A stretch of 64,000 nt of DNA from Coleophoma eucalyptorum (lineage: Eukaryota > Ascomycota > Leotiomycetes > Helotiales > Dermateaceae). The stretch covers positions 604,877 to 668,876 of the forward strand of contig JALRME010000019.1 in assembly GCA_026120035.1 (NCBI GenBank). Reading direction: 5' to 3'. Numbering within the stretch: position 1 is the stretch's first letter; each line of letters starts with the position of its first letter. A program made the position numbers and the translations under genes. Below, piece by piece: positions 52,064 to 62,882 of this stretch. Under the pieces are notes generated by a model, which saw only the letters and a list, made by a program, of their open reading frames with translations, was not told the DNA's origin and ran no database searches.

Positions 52064-54082
52064 TCAAGCATATCCGAAAGTTTCCGCATGAACATAAATA
52101 CCCTGAGCGCCGGTTCCCTTATGCACAGCACGATCATCACTAATCATCACCGCTGCGTTTCTAGTCCCCTGTACCAAGCCGGGAGGACCGCAGACAACGA
52201 CAGCCATCTCACCCAGAGCCAACTCGGCTGACTTCCGGATAAGTTTCGGAATGTCGGGGCGGCCTGAGATGAGGTTGTAGGCTGGTCCTTTACTGGTGTA
52301 AGAGGAAACAGAAAGAGCGCTATTTGATCTACAGCGACATGGTGGCGCGATGACATCGTCGTCATCGTCGGCTACCTTGGTACAGCAGCAGGGTGCTGCG
52401 TTTTCTTGGGAGATATTTGAAAATGTGTGCGAGAGAGTCTTGTGGGCAATGCCTGTCTTTTCGTCCTCGGGGTCCATGAAAATGGAGGATACAACGCGTG
52501 CCTGTGGTCCCTTGTCGCTGATGATTGATGATGCCGCCGATGTGATGGTATTGTCGCATGTGACGTAGATGCTGATCTCTAGCGCTACATCGTAGCTATC
52601 ACTACGAAGGCCTTCGACTTCGGCGTGGACCCGTTCAAGTTGGCTGGCGAACCATTGAATAGACGAGGAACGCTTCACTACCCAAATGAATCTAATATGT
52701 CGGGTTACGGAACCTGCCGTGGCAAAGTCCAGCTTAGAGTTGCGGCTGGGGTTTTGCCATTGCTGCACAAGGTCTCGCATAAGAGGCATGGTGAACGTTG
52801 CTCCGGTTGATCCAGCGATGAAGAGCAAAGTGTCGAACTGTCTCAAGGGTCGGATGCGTGCATAAGGTCCTTCGATGATAACTGATTTCCCTTCATTCTT
52901 GCTTGGCGATTGAGAGGTTGGGAAAGCCTTTTGGGCGTAGTTAAAGAATCTCTTGGTTGCGCCTTTCTTGGCACAGATGATGAACTCCATCTTACCATCT
53001 TGTGGCAGACTGGCAATTGTGAATGGATGAGAGGTCAAGGGCGCCAAAGAATGACAGGCTAGAAACATGTGCTGACCAGCTTGCCAGGTGACAGGAGGAT
53101 TTGGAATGGTGACTCTCGTGTGAGCTTCGTCAAGCGTTTGGAAGGTTGCTCGGCATGCTAAGACTCCAGTGCTATTCTTGTGGAAGATCGAAGCGTTGTT
53201 ATAAAAGAGATATCCAGCACGGACAACTCGGTCAAATGCCCAGAAAGCGAGGGGCAGCCAGATCCATTTCTCGTTTTCGGCAGGTACGTGGAAGTAGACA
53301 GCAACCAGGAATCCTAGGTATGAAATGATATGTTGAACAACAAAGACCTCGTACGAGAGTCCTCGCACGGGTGCTACGGACGACAAGACCAACCATGCCA
53401 AGATAGCGAAGGCAGCCATTCCGACGCGAGTGAGAAAGTCCGTCTTCAGCTTTATCATGATATAGTCGTACTTTCCCCACTCCGTCATCCAATATCCCAT
53501 ATGGATCAGAATGGTGAAGAGCAGTGCCCGAGCAACCCATCGATGTAGCCATGACAAACGCTCATACCCCATTCCAGTGAAAAAACCAATCAAGTTGCGC
53601 TTTCCAGCCAAAAGTACAATGAGAGGGACCTGCGCAATGGCGATGAAACCGGTTCGATATCCTATGTCTTCCCATTCAAGGAAGTTCTTAGGGTTGAAAG
53701 CATAGAAAGAGGTGACCACGATCAGGACCATATAAGCGATCATAATGAGGACTGGTCCCACAGGTGGAAGGTAGAAGTGAGTCTTGCCAAACTTCAGCGG
53801 AGCAGAGTAGTAGCCAACCTCGCGAATAATGGCGGCGAGAGTCGCATGGGTCCGAAAGATGAATGATCTCGGTCTTGCGGGATCAGGGCCGCGCTGCGAA
53901 GCAGCAGACATGCGCTGGTAGTAGAGAATCTTGTTCATGACATTGGCTGCGGTTGCAAAGGCAAGGGCAGAACCAACAAATACCCAGAAGAGATTCTGCA
54001 TGTAGACCAGCCCAGGGACGCCAGCGCCCATAGTCATCGGCTCCATAGTATGGGTATGCCTCTTCTCCATGGCGAAATCCAT
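52064..54082 (-). CDS. Ferric/cupric reductase transmembrane protein (FRE/NOX superfamily)
   Basis: Single exon, 672 aa. It moves electrons from cytosolic NADPH through FAD and two hemes to Fe(III) or Cu(II) outside the plasma membrane. About seven hydrophobic helices lie before residue 300. Two heme-ligand pairs show the family's 13-residue spacing: H180/H194 (LHRW...ILIHMG) and H251/H265 (VVQHI...AVYFHVP). The FAD motif HPFTIAS starts at 352, and the nucleotide-binding GSTGAT lies at 424-429. The C-terminal CGPPG motif (631-635) completes the NADPH site. Unusual is an insertion near 565-584 with CCC, five Asp in a row, and CRC. There is no signal peptide; it starts MDFAMEKRHTHTMEPM, a His/Met-rich N-terminus facing outside in many family members. 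It diverges from the copper transporter, so copper reduction is a likely role alongside or instead of iron. Confidence 0.9.
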   Translation of the reverse strand: MDFAMEKRHTHTMEPMTMGAGVPGLVYMQNLFWVFVGSALAFATAANVMNKILYYQRMSAASQRGPDPARPRSFIFRTHATLAAIIREVGYYSAPLKFGKTHFYLPPVGPVLIMIAYMVLIVVTSFYAFNPKNFLEWEDIGYRTGFIAIAQVPLIVLLAGKRNLIGFFTGMGYERLSWLHRWVARALLFTILIHMGYWMTEWGKYDYIMIKLKTDFLTRVGMAAFAILAWLVLSSVAPVRGLSYEVFVVQHIISYLGFLVAVYFHVPAENEKWIWLPLAFWAFDRVVRAGYLFYNNASIFHKNSTGVLACRATFQTLDEAHTRVTIPNPPVTWQAGQHMFLACHSLAPLTSHPFTIASLPQDGKMEFIICAKKGATKRFFNYAQKAFPTSQSPSKNEGKSVIIEGPYARIRPLRQFDTLLFIAGSTGATFTMPLMRDLVQQWQNPSRNSKLDFATAGSVTRHIRFIWVVKRSSSIQWFASQLERVHAEVEGLRSDSYDVALEISIYVTCDNTITSAASSIISDKGPQARVVSSIFMDPEDEKTGIAHKTLSHTFSNISQENAAPCCCTKVADDDDDVIAPPCRCRSNSALSVSSYTSKGPAYNLISGRPDIPKLIRKSAELALGEMAVVVCGPPGLVQGTRNAAVMISDDRAVHKGTGAQGIYVHAETFGYA

Positions 54083-54480
54083 GGCGAGGATATACAGACG
54101 GATCAGGAGCAGAGGTATTCAAGAGGAAGGTGCTTGCTCAGCCAGGAGCAGTCAAGTGGCTGCGGGTAGCGAGGGAGAGGGAGAGGGAGAGAAGTAGGAA
54201 AGGAAGCAGAAGAGAGTTCATCAAGTACGGGACGACGGGTGGGATGATGATGATGGACGGTATAAGGTGTAGTTGGTGAGTTAAGATGCAAAAGCCACCC
54301 AAGGACCGGGTAAGTGGCTGCTGGTGGGGAGGGGCTGGTCTGGTGCAGAGGAAACACCAAAAACAATAGAGAAGCAGAATAATGGTGGACAAAAGAGCGT
54401 CTTCCTACCAAGCTTTACATCCTCGACCGCGCCAAGCAGCCCCCGACGACACTACACCACACTCCATTGCGCAGCACTAC

Positions 54481-54507
54481 ACAGCACAGCACAGCACAGC
54501 ACAGCAC
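54481..54507. repeat. ACAGC pentanucleotide tandem repeat
   Basis: About five ACAGC units in the shared promoter. Confidence 0.85.
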
Positions 54508-54592
54508 TTGCACTCGCCCTTCCAAGATCGGGACGCAGAACAGAGACAAGTGGCGCAAACAGGCGCACATTCGGGTGGCGGTAGGGAAGAGG

Positions 54593-54866
54593 TGAGCAAG
54601 TGCGTTAGTTTTCCCTGGGCACATCGACGGGCTGGTCAAGAAGGCAAGTAAGTCTCCGTCCCCGAAGCCATACTGGCAATGGATGACCGCCATCCACTGG
54701 GAGACGACGCGGAGGACGACCATGAGCAAGTTAGGTTGGGGATGATAAGGGTAGGGTAGAGAGGGTAGGTTGGGTTCAACCTAAGGTTGGCCCAAGCCTA
54801 AGTCTGCAAGAGGTAAGCGGCAGAAGGTAGGAGGCTCTTGGAGGGAAGAGAAGGGCCGTGAGCAAG
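54593..54866 (+). promoter_or_regulatory. Three TGAGCAAG octamers, candidate copper-response elements
   Basis: Copies at 54593-54600, 54723-54730 and 54859-54866, same orientation, spaced 130 and 136 bp. The reverse complement CTTGCTCA shares seven of eight bases with the Mac1 site TTTGCTCA. By eye, the same octamer also occurs at 25952, 47082 and 50452 elsewhere in the window, so single copies mean little; the clustering is the signal. Confidence 0.4.
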
Positions 54867-54903
54867 TTTCCCTTCTGCCAGCCGTCCAGCCGTAGAGGAG
54901 TCG

Positions 54904-54990
54904 CAGGCAGGCAGTGAGTGAGTGAGTTGAGTGAATGCGTGAGTGGGCCAATGAGTGCGTGGACCAGTGAGTGAAGTCAGCAGGCAGGCG
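54904..54990. repeat. GAGT-rich simple repeat flanked by GCAGGCAG copies
   Basis: Degenerate GAGT/GAGTGA units are bordered on both sides by CAGGCAGGC sequence. Confidence 0.6.
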
Positions 54991-55723
54991 AGACGAGAGA
55001 CCGGAATAGGTGGTGGGGACGGGGCTGGCCCATGGGATGGGGAAGCCGAGCAAAGCTTGACCAACACCGTGGTCGGCAATCCAGCCAACCACCCCTCCCT
55101 CCGAGCTCTTTCGAGCCAGTTTCTCTTTCCAGTCGGCGGTGATCGCTTGTCGCAAGGGCAGCACCCCCCCGCAGCCCAGAGAGGCAATTTAACGTGCTCA
55201 AACCCTCTCGGCTATCACTGGTGTGCATGTGCGCGACGCGGAGCCCTCCAGCCCAGACCCTCCTACCAAGCCTTGCATGATGAACGACCAGGAAGACCAG
55301 CGGTGCGAAGGGATCTGGTAGTCGGCCGTCTGCCTTTCTGTGCTGCCCTCGTTGCTGTCCTCGGCCATCAGAAACAAGTCACTGAACCTCTTCCTGGACC
55401 CTGTCCCGAAAACAAAGCATCGGCCACTCCCTTTCCCGTCGCTGCAGTTCAGAACACTGGCCGTCGCAAGGAAGACTGGAAACAAGCTCCTCTTAACTGC
55501 TCAACACTGACGACAAGGCCCCGTTTCTTGTCACGCCTCTCCACATCTCAGCCCTGAGGACAAGTCTTTTTAATTGCTGCCGCCGCCCACCTTCTTGGCT
55601 AAGCACATTCACCATCCAGCTTAATATCTTAATTCTCCAGGCAGCGCCTCCAGTCCTCCACCCCACTCCTAGAAACTTTAGAATATATTGTTGAGCCCAA
55701 GCTCCAATACCTTACCCGCAACA

Positions 55724-56507
55724 ATGGATATGAGTTCAATGGATATGGGCACTGCTGCCGCCGCGACGATGGATGCTGCCGCCGCCGCCACTATGGACGC
55801 TGCCGCCGCAACTATGGCCGCCGCCGCAACCATGGCCACGAGCATGGCATCGAGCATGTCATCCTCAACCATGGCTGCCTCCATGTCATCCTCGACCATG
55901 GATTCCATGAGCATGAGCATGGGCTCCACCACCACCATGATGGACGCTTCCATGATGTCCATGACCTTCTTTGTCTCCTCCACCACCCCAGTGTGGTCTT
56001 CCATGTGGACACCAACTACCGCTGGCCAGTATGCTGGAACCTGCGTTTTCCTCGTCATCCTCGCCGTCATCCTACGCGCTCTGTTCGCAGTCAAGGCATG
56101 GAGGGAGGCCGCATGGATGAACCAAGAGTTCAACCGCCGATTCGTCGTGGTCAATGGCAAGCAGCCCATGTCTGAGAGGGTCATGCAGGACAGCGACAGC
56201 AAGAAGATGATCTTGACCGAGAATGGTGTTGAGGAGGATGTTATGGTAGTCAAGAAGCGAACTATGGCAGTTCGACCATGGAGAATCACTGTCGACCCTG
56301 TCCGTGCTGTTATGGATACCATCATCGCCGGTGTTGGTTACCTTCTGTAAGTCACTTTCCCATCCGGAAACATGAACCTTTACTCATTATGTCTTCAGTA
56401 TGTTGGCCATCATGACCATGAACTTGGGATACTTCTTGTCTGTTCTCGGTGGTACATTCCTTGGCAGCATGGCTTTGGGACGTTTCGCCTCATCTGACGG
56501 CATGTAA
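55724..56507 (+). CDS. Ctr-family copper transporter
   Basis: Trimeric plasma-membrane (or vacuolar) Cu(I) channel. The model is join(55724..56346,56399..56507), 243 aa, with a 52-bp intron. The N-terminal domain has 21 Met in its first 80 residues, arranged as MDM, SMSMSM and Ala-rich ATM repeats, and holds no His or Cys. TM1 is about 94-118 (AGTCVFLVILAVILRALFAV). A cytosolic loop follows, then TM2 with the essential MxxxM copper motif (MLAIM, just after the splice) and TM3 with the packing motif GxxxG (GTFLG). The start is in excellent context (ACAATGG); the preceding in-frame TTG is not used. It sits head-to-head with the reductase and upstream of the BIM1-like gene in the same orientation. 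Confidence 0.92.
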
Positions 56508-59500
56508 AATGCTTCTACCCTTTTCTTTCTTTTTTTTTCCTCTTTCTTTTTCAACGATGGGAGCACAGGACGACAAAACTTTTGGTGACTTTGGGGCCCG
56601 GTGGATTTGACTCTGCAAGGGTCGGGTGGATGGATTACTTTTAGGGCGTTAATACAGCATCACATCACTTGGGGTCAATTGGCAGGAACCATTGGGTTGA
56701 CAAGTGATTTCATGGGCGATGGAGGGTTGGTTTCGAGGGCAGTACTTTAATATTTCGTCCCAGAGTCACCAACAGCGATATATATCGAAATGGCCATCAT
56801 TGGTTGAAGACCTTTCTTTCCTTTCTCTTTCTGGACGAGTTATGACATGACGGATTTGGTACATGTATAAATTTCACGAACAAAATGTAGAAAGCGTACA
56901 GAAAAAAAAAACTTAAATAAAAATAGAAAATATATACACACTCGTTATTAACACAATGGTTCCATCTCGTGGGTCCCTCGTTCCTGCAACAATCACCAAG
57001 ACTTCTGACTGCAACAGCACCGATTCTCGAATTGCAATGGTACCAAGTCTCAAGTTGAAAAAAGGACAACATATTCAAATCTGGATCTGGATCTGGAACA
57101 GGATCCAGAACCCAAACCACCCACAGATATCGAAGATCAGGCCAGAAAAGAATCTAGACTTCCTGCATACCCCAGATTATGCCCAAGCCCAAGCACCGAG
57201 CCCATGCGGCTCCTTCTTGTTCTTCCCTCCTCTAACTCTAACTGGTTCTACATACGATGCGAGCTAGTACCAACCACATCTACAGCCAATGGGAGGAGGC
57301 CACAGGAGAAAAGATCCGCGACTGGTTCATGGCGTCCAAACCCCCCGGGCTTCGCATCTCAAGCAAGCAGGAACACAAGCGACGGAAACTTGAAACTGCC
57401 AACCCTCCTAATCCCAATTCCAGCTTTATTCTAGTAAGAAATCGGAGGGGCTCTGTAGTAGTTCTTTTTCCCCTTTTCCCTCGGTACTTCTATATCACAG
57501 ACGTCTCTACCGTCGACACACATCCGATACTTTGCCAATGCTAGTGGTGTTTGGTTTCTAGACGCGGGAGGATGCTTTTTGCTTCTTTTTCGAACACGAA
57601 CACGGACTTGAACTGTTGAGCTGAGCTTATTTGTTTGAAACGAGAGGGAAGGGGGGGGGGATTTTTGTTATCTTGGTTTATCTTGGCTGATGCTTTTTTG
57701 TCTTTTTTTGATGCGTGCGAGGAACTGGGGACAAGAAAATTGGCCATCGATAATTTTAGGTACGTGGCATAAGTCGGGCATACTGAACGGGGAATGGATT
57801 TAAGCTTTAGACTTTTCGGGCCTGCAGTTGGGTTCTTCCATGTGGACGGGGTGGGGGCACGTTCATCTTCGCTTCAATACCAAGGTGTTTGGGCTCGTGG
57901 GTTATGTCATTTTTTTCTTTGAAGGTGAGGGGCTTTTGTTTTATCTAGGCCTTTTATCATTGAGGAGAAGGGATACTGTGTAAGGTAGGTTTAAAGTGGC
58001 GGGATAGAGCTCTCTCATGGTTATAAGTGTTTGATGAACCTTTTCTTGAGGTTCCGGCTTATTCTAGTCCTTGGCACGCCAAGCTTCCTTGAAGAGTAGT
58101 GGAGTTTCCTAATCGCTCATACGAGTACGTCCTCCCTCCCTTGTAGAGTCTTCATGAAATGCACCTCTTACTACTAGTACGGCACGACGTTTGCATTTCT
58201 GGGTTCGTCAAGGGCCGTTACATCTCAAGCATAAAATGGCCGCTCTCCGGATCTTCAAGTCAAGTCGATAACTGTGGACAAATGCATTTCTTCCGTCCGT
58301 GCAGCATGCAGGAGGAGAGATCGACAAGGCTTTAAAGTTTAAACTCGCTGGCTACCACACCTTTCCACCCTAACCCACACTGTCAATCTTCAACATCTGG
58401 GGAAAAGTCGTTTTAGTTTGGCTGGCGACTGTGATTGGTTTTCTCCGCTGATTTGTATCCAAGAACAGACCGTGCTGTCCTGATCTTTCTAATATTTGCG
58501 ATGTCCTTGTTTCCTATGTCGGTTTTGTATATCGATATGCTGGGCATTATAGCTACACTTCGCAACTCGCAAGTGTATATGCACGGTTCTCTTTCATCTT
58601 CCGTTTATGGCGGGCTTTTTCCCGTGCCTTGGCTGTTTGGTTAGAGATGAAGCCGGGCTTTGAAAGCTTGATATTACAGACACACGCACATACACACTCC
58701 TACATGCATTCTCCCCTCATCTGACTTTCTTTCTAAATTGATATCCGTTCTCCACACTATCTAAAATTCCATCTTCACTTTAAGCACCATCTAGCCGCCA
58801 AACACCGTACAGCTTTTCCATCTGTTTCGTTCGCTTTTGCCTTCAAGCCACATTATACATCTTATACGCATCTTTTGGCAAAAGTCTCGTCAGAACTTGC
58901 CGTGGCGCTCTTTCTTCTGCCCCTGCATTGCATTGCATAATACTGGCTTTTTTTGGAGAGCTTGTTAGTATAACACTACGAGGGACGCAATAGTCAGCCT
59001 CTCCCGTGCACTAAAACCATCTCTGGGTTTCCTTCAGATTTTGGCATGTCTGCTTCTCGACTTATGGGCTGCGAACTATGCCAACGGCCTTGACTGGGTG
59101 GTTGGTCTAGGCTCCGAGGCTGTTTGCGGGTATGAGTCGGGAAGTTATACTTGCTCGCTTAAGGTAGGAATGTCGTCCAGATGACGAGAAATCCTGAAAT
59201 AGACTCTTGAAGTCTTCATTGCCCAGTGAAGCATCGGCAAAGTTAAACTTGACCTTGGACCTGCGTCATTTTTGGACTGCATATTCTGGAACTTACACTT
59301 GTGCCTCTCCAGAGAAGCTTTCTTGAACTCGTCGTTACTGTTCCTCGGTCGCAAGTCGAGTCTCGCTGGGTAATTCGTATTCGAAGAGTAGTAGTCAAGA
59401 TTGACTTCAGCTCATTTTCCTAATCACTCATTTCAAGCTTGCGATGATTGCATTGTCGAGAAAGAACCATCCTTATTGTTACTCTTCATCTAAGCTTCCC

Positions 59501-61185
59501 TTCCGGTCTCTTGTCTGTTTCGGAATTCATTGTCGTCACATGATGTGGGCCTTAAATACCTGCATTCCCGCCCGAACTTCAAATCCAAAGGCGGCGAGCT
59601 CGCTTAAGTTCTTAAGGTGGCGCTATAACTGACTTGACGGACGGAAGTGGGGTGGCTGCAGAAACGTGCTCATAATCTTCTCAATTTCAACGACATGTCT
59701 TCCTCACCAACCACCGAAACCACCCTGATCTACGTCCTCCACGATCCAAGGCGGGTTTGCAGTGGGCTTTGCTAGAGCCGATCTGGAAAGATAGATTTCT
59801 CGTCGGGAAAGACGTCGAGGCGGTCAGAATAGCCCGTCTTCGCCGGTCAGCCATCTGCTAGTAACTTGACTGCTGCATCCATCCACTCGAGGCGGCGCCG
59901 ATGACATTGACAATTCGGTACAGACGGCATCCAAGCATTGTCTTCTATATTCCCGTGCGCTGCCTTCCTTTTCGCCTCCCCGGCGGAGTGACGACGGCCA
60001 GAAGTACTACTGTTGAAGCGTCCTCGTATCGCATGGTAGTACGGCGCGGCATAGACTGTCGGTGAGGGAGGGACTTGATATTCCCGAGAGCCAGTGTAGC
60101 AGAGTACATGAAGTGAGGCCGATCGAGGTGTTTATCTCCTATGTAGTGGGGAGAGTGTTTAGGCGGAACTGGAAGTAACCAATGCGTAGCGACGAGAAAC
60201 AATCTTCTCAAGAGCTACTTCGAGGCTTCAAAACTTCGAAACTTCAAGACTTCGAGCCTGCAAACCTTTCAATACACATAGCCTTGCAAGAAGCTATGAA
60301 AATGGCCGCGGGGGTAGGAGGAGCTATCCTTTTATGAAATGCGAAACCATATAAGCATCAGAGAAAGTAGCCCATGCTGGTTATACAAGCCAAGTCTTGC
60401 TCATAATTGCTCGTCTGCTGTCAGATGGCAGATTAGCTTTGCCCTTGAGACGATTTGTCAAGATGTGACAACTATGACCACAGCCATGACAACAACCAGA
60501 CCAAGACGATGGCAGGGTAGTCTTGTATGGCTTGCATCCCCAGCCTTCCTCCTGCTGTCTCGCTTAGTGTCCCAGCTGAGGTGCATGCGGGACAATCAAC
60601 ACCAAAACCTTCTCATCTACATATGCATTCTTGCTCTTATTGTTTTTTCCTGACCACAGCCCGTCTAGTTGCTTGGCATGTCCGCAAGAGCTGAAGCCCA
60701 CCAGACGCCAAGGCGATTAAGTGAAGGCGACCCCTGGAAACTAGGAGACGGATAAGTGATGGTACAGCGAAATAATGTGCTCACTGCTACTACTACTGCT
60801 ACTGATACTGTCATTGCTCCTTCCACTGCTGCTACCACTACCATCAGTGTGGTTCAAGCTCACGGGTCTGTCCATCCCCCATTGCGATAGTTCCAGCCTC
60901 CCTTCCCCATGGCTGGGCTGAAGCATAGTCCGGCGTGCTATTCCATAGACTGTCCCTTTTTCTTGCGGTCCGGCGTAGAACTCTGCTCTTGGCTGCACTT
61001 CCCCTCCCAGCTCCGAGCTGTCTCTATAAAGCTTGCTTGGTGCCCAGTCTACCTTGTATTTCCGTCCTTGCTCTACAAGATCACTGATAAATAATCAACC
61101 TCCTCCTAATACCCCGCCAACCCGAGAGCATTGAGATCTTCGCCATACCTCTTATAATCCCCTTACCTCGCCCACCAACTTCAAT
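56508..61185. other. Intergenic between Ctr and BIM1-like genes
   Basis: About 4.7 kb. ORFs are short (for example 56956-57267, 57257-57544, 60339-60653) and unconvincing. Simple sequence includes a GATCTG-type run near 57078-57105, poly-G near 57650 and a CTACTG triplet run near 60783-60842. The right end carries TTGCTC elements (60396-60413 and about 60631) upstream of the BIM1-like gene. Confidence 0.45.
60396..60413 (+). promoter_or_regulatory. Paired TTGCTCA/TTGCTCG elements upstream of the BIM1-like gene
   Basis: CTTGCTCA (60396-60403) is followed after two bases by ATTGCTCG (60406-60413), about 780 bp before the start codon. A third TTGCTC core lies at about 60631. The first is identical to the octamer in the reductase/Ctr promoter. 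In yeast, Mac1 acts best on paired elements; a like role here is inferred. Confidence 0.4.
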
Positions 61186-61966
61186 ATGAGAAGCCAAGTC
61201 CTCCTCACCGCGCTGGTCGCTGGTACTGCCTCTGCCCATTTCAACCTCAACTACCCCGCCGCCCGAGGTTTTGATGAGGACAAGCTTGGCACTTTCCCCT
61301 GCGGATCTTTCGATACTCCAGCTACCAGCCGAACGGAATGGCCTATCAGTGGTGGAGAGATTGCCCTAACCATGGGACACATTGATGCAAATGTCGAGGT
61401 ATTCATCGGTATGTTCTAAACCGGCTCAGATATACCTGTGGACATGTTCTAATTGTATTTCTACAGGTTTTGGCAATGATGTTGGATCAGCCTTCAACAC
61501 CGTCCTCCGCCCCGTCTTCACCGAGCAAGGACTCGGAGCCTTCTGCATGACCGGCTTCGAATTCCCATCGGGCATGAACATCACCGAGGGCATGAACGCA
61601 ACTATCCAGGTAGTCACCAATGGTGACCCAGACGGAGGGCTCTACAACGTACGTTTCACTTTTCTCCTCCTCAAATCCTCCGAAGGAAGAAAATGTCATA
61701 TCGCTAACATGGTCTTTCTCTTTGAAAAAAAATAGTGCGCAGATATCACCCTCTCCTCCACCGCATCAGGGCCCGCTAGCGGTGTCTGCACCAACGGCAC
61801 CGGCGTAACAGCCATCACCGCAACCTCGACCGCTCAGCCAAACGGCACCACAGCCTCCAGCACCAGCTCTACTTCGACCAGCACCAAGTCGAGTGCTGCG
61901 AACTCCGTTGCTGCTGCCGGTGGATTGGTTGCTGCCGGCGGTGCTTTGTTGGCTGCTTTCTTGTAA
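61186..61966 (+). CDS. X325/BIM1-like secreted LPMO-like copper protein, GPI-anchored
   Basis: The model is join(61186..61408,61467..61648,61736..61966), 211 aa, introns 58 and 87 bp, in phase. The signal peptide (1-17, ending TASA) is followed at once by His18, so the mature protein starts HFNLNYP. An N-terminal His is the histidine-brace copper ligand of LPMO-like proteins. A second His (H65, in LTMGHIDANVEV) is the likely partner. Four Cys (C39, C101, C136, C153) can form two disulfides. A Ser/Thr-rich stalk leads to a hydrophobic C-terminus (VAAAGGLVAAGGALLAAFL) typical of a GPI signal. Family members include LaX325 and Cryptococcus BIM1, which helps copper import together with Ctr1, with no clear polysaccharide cleavage. 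Location near Ctr and a reductase supports copper capture at the cell surface. Confidence 0.9.
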
Positions 61967-62882
61967 ATAAAAGATCTCTCCTGAGAGGGTTCCTTCTTTA
62001 TTTTTATTTTATCCTTTGGGGAAACAGCGGATTGGTATTGAGGAGTTCAGGTAGGGAGGGGGGAAACTTCTTATGTAGATATCCAAACTTCATCTCATTT
62101 TTTTTTTTTTCATTCGGATTTCTCTTTCTTTGCCCCATCTTGATGTAAGCATAAATTATTTGAAGTTTTGTATTTCCAGAGGAATTAAGGATGATATGAA
62201 GATGAATAGGAAATACATATATGATGAATTTTGGCCTCTGTCCGCTTTTAATTTCTTAATGTTGTTTGTCGTATGGGAGTTGAACAAGGGTTAATACTTC
62301 CTACCATGGTTGAGTGAGGGGAGGTGGTATGGCGCAGGAAAAGGCAGATAGCGAGGATATTTACTTCTTTAGCAATGAATTAGAAATCTAAGACGAGCAA
62401 TGCTAAAGCCCGCAAGCCGCAACTCGTAAGGACGTGTACTGCTCCCAAAAGAACGCATGTGAGGGTAGGGGAAACAAAAAGAACATTATTAGCCTGAATG
62501 TATAGTTAGGATACAATTAGTACTGATATTTGCTTCGTCGACAAAGTAAAAAGAGGGGAAACAAAACCAAAGTACGGATAGGACGCTCAACGTACAAGTT
62601 GCATAACCAATCATAAAACATCAAAGACACTATTATCTACAGACAGAAGAGAACCATGCGCGCCTTGTTTGTTAAGAATAGATCCAAAGGTCCAGCAGCA
62701 ACCAAAGCTCCCCATGACCACAGCCATGCAAAGTACACCAAAAATAGCCACCAGCAAAGATGCGTACTTCATTCCCTAATAGGCTACACACATACATCAG
62801 CAACATACCCTTATCTGTCCACAGCCTGCCAGGCGAAGAAACAGCGGAGGAAGCAGTGCTACTTACAAGCCACACTCACAAA
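61967..62882. other. Convergent 3' intergenic region
   Basis: Both flanking genes end here. A poly-T run lies at about 62100-62110. ORFs at 62656-62975 are short and unsupported. Confidence 0.45.

Larger units (their letters stand above)
54083..55723. promoter_or_regulatory. Shared divergent promoter of reductase and Ctr copper transporter
   Basis: 1.64 kb with no supported gene; the ORF at 54955-55557 looks random. It carries the octamer CTTGCTCA/TGAGCAAG four times (54133-54140 on one strand; 54593-54600, 54723-54730 and 54859-54866 on the other) and CGAGCAAA at 55047-55054. The last fits the yeast Mac1 copper element TTTGC(T/G)C(A/G) read in reverse; the octamers match it except for one base. 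Copper-responsive control of both genes is inference. Low-complexity runs include GAGAGG near 54170-54190, ACAGC units and GAGT units. Confidence 0.55.

Noticed and set aside
54955..55557. 200-codon plus-strand ORF in the reductase/Ctr promoter
   Set aside because: No recognisable motif, and it overlaps equally long minus-strand ORFs in GC-rich repeat DNA.
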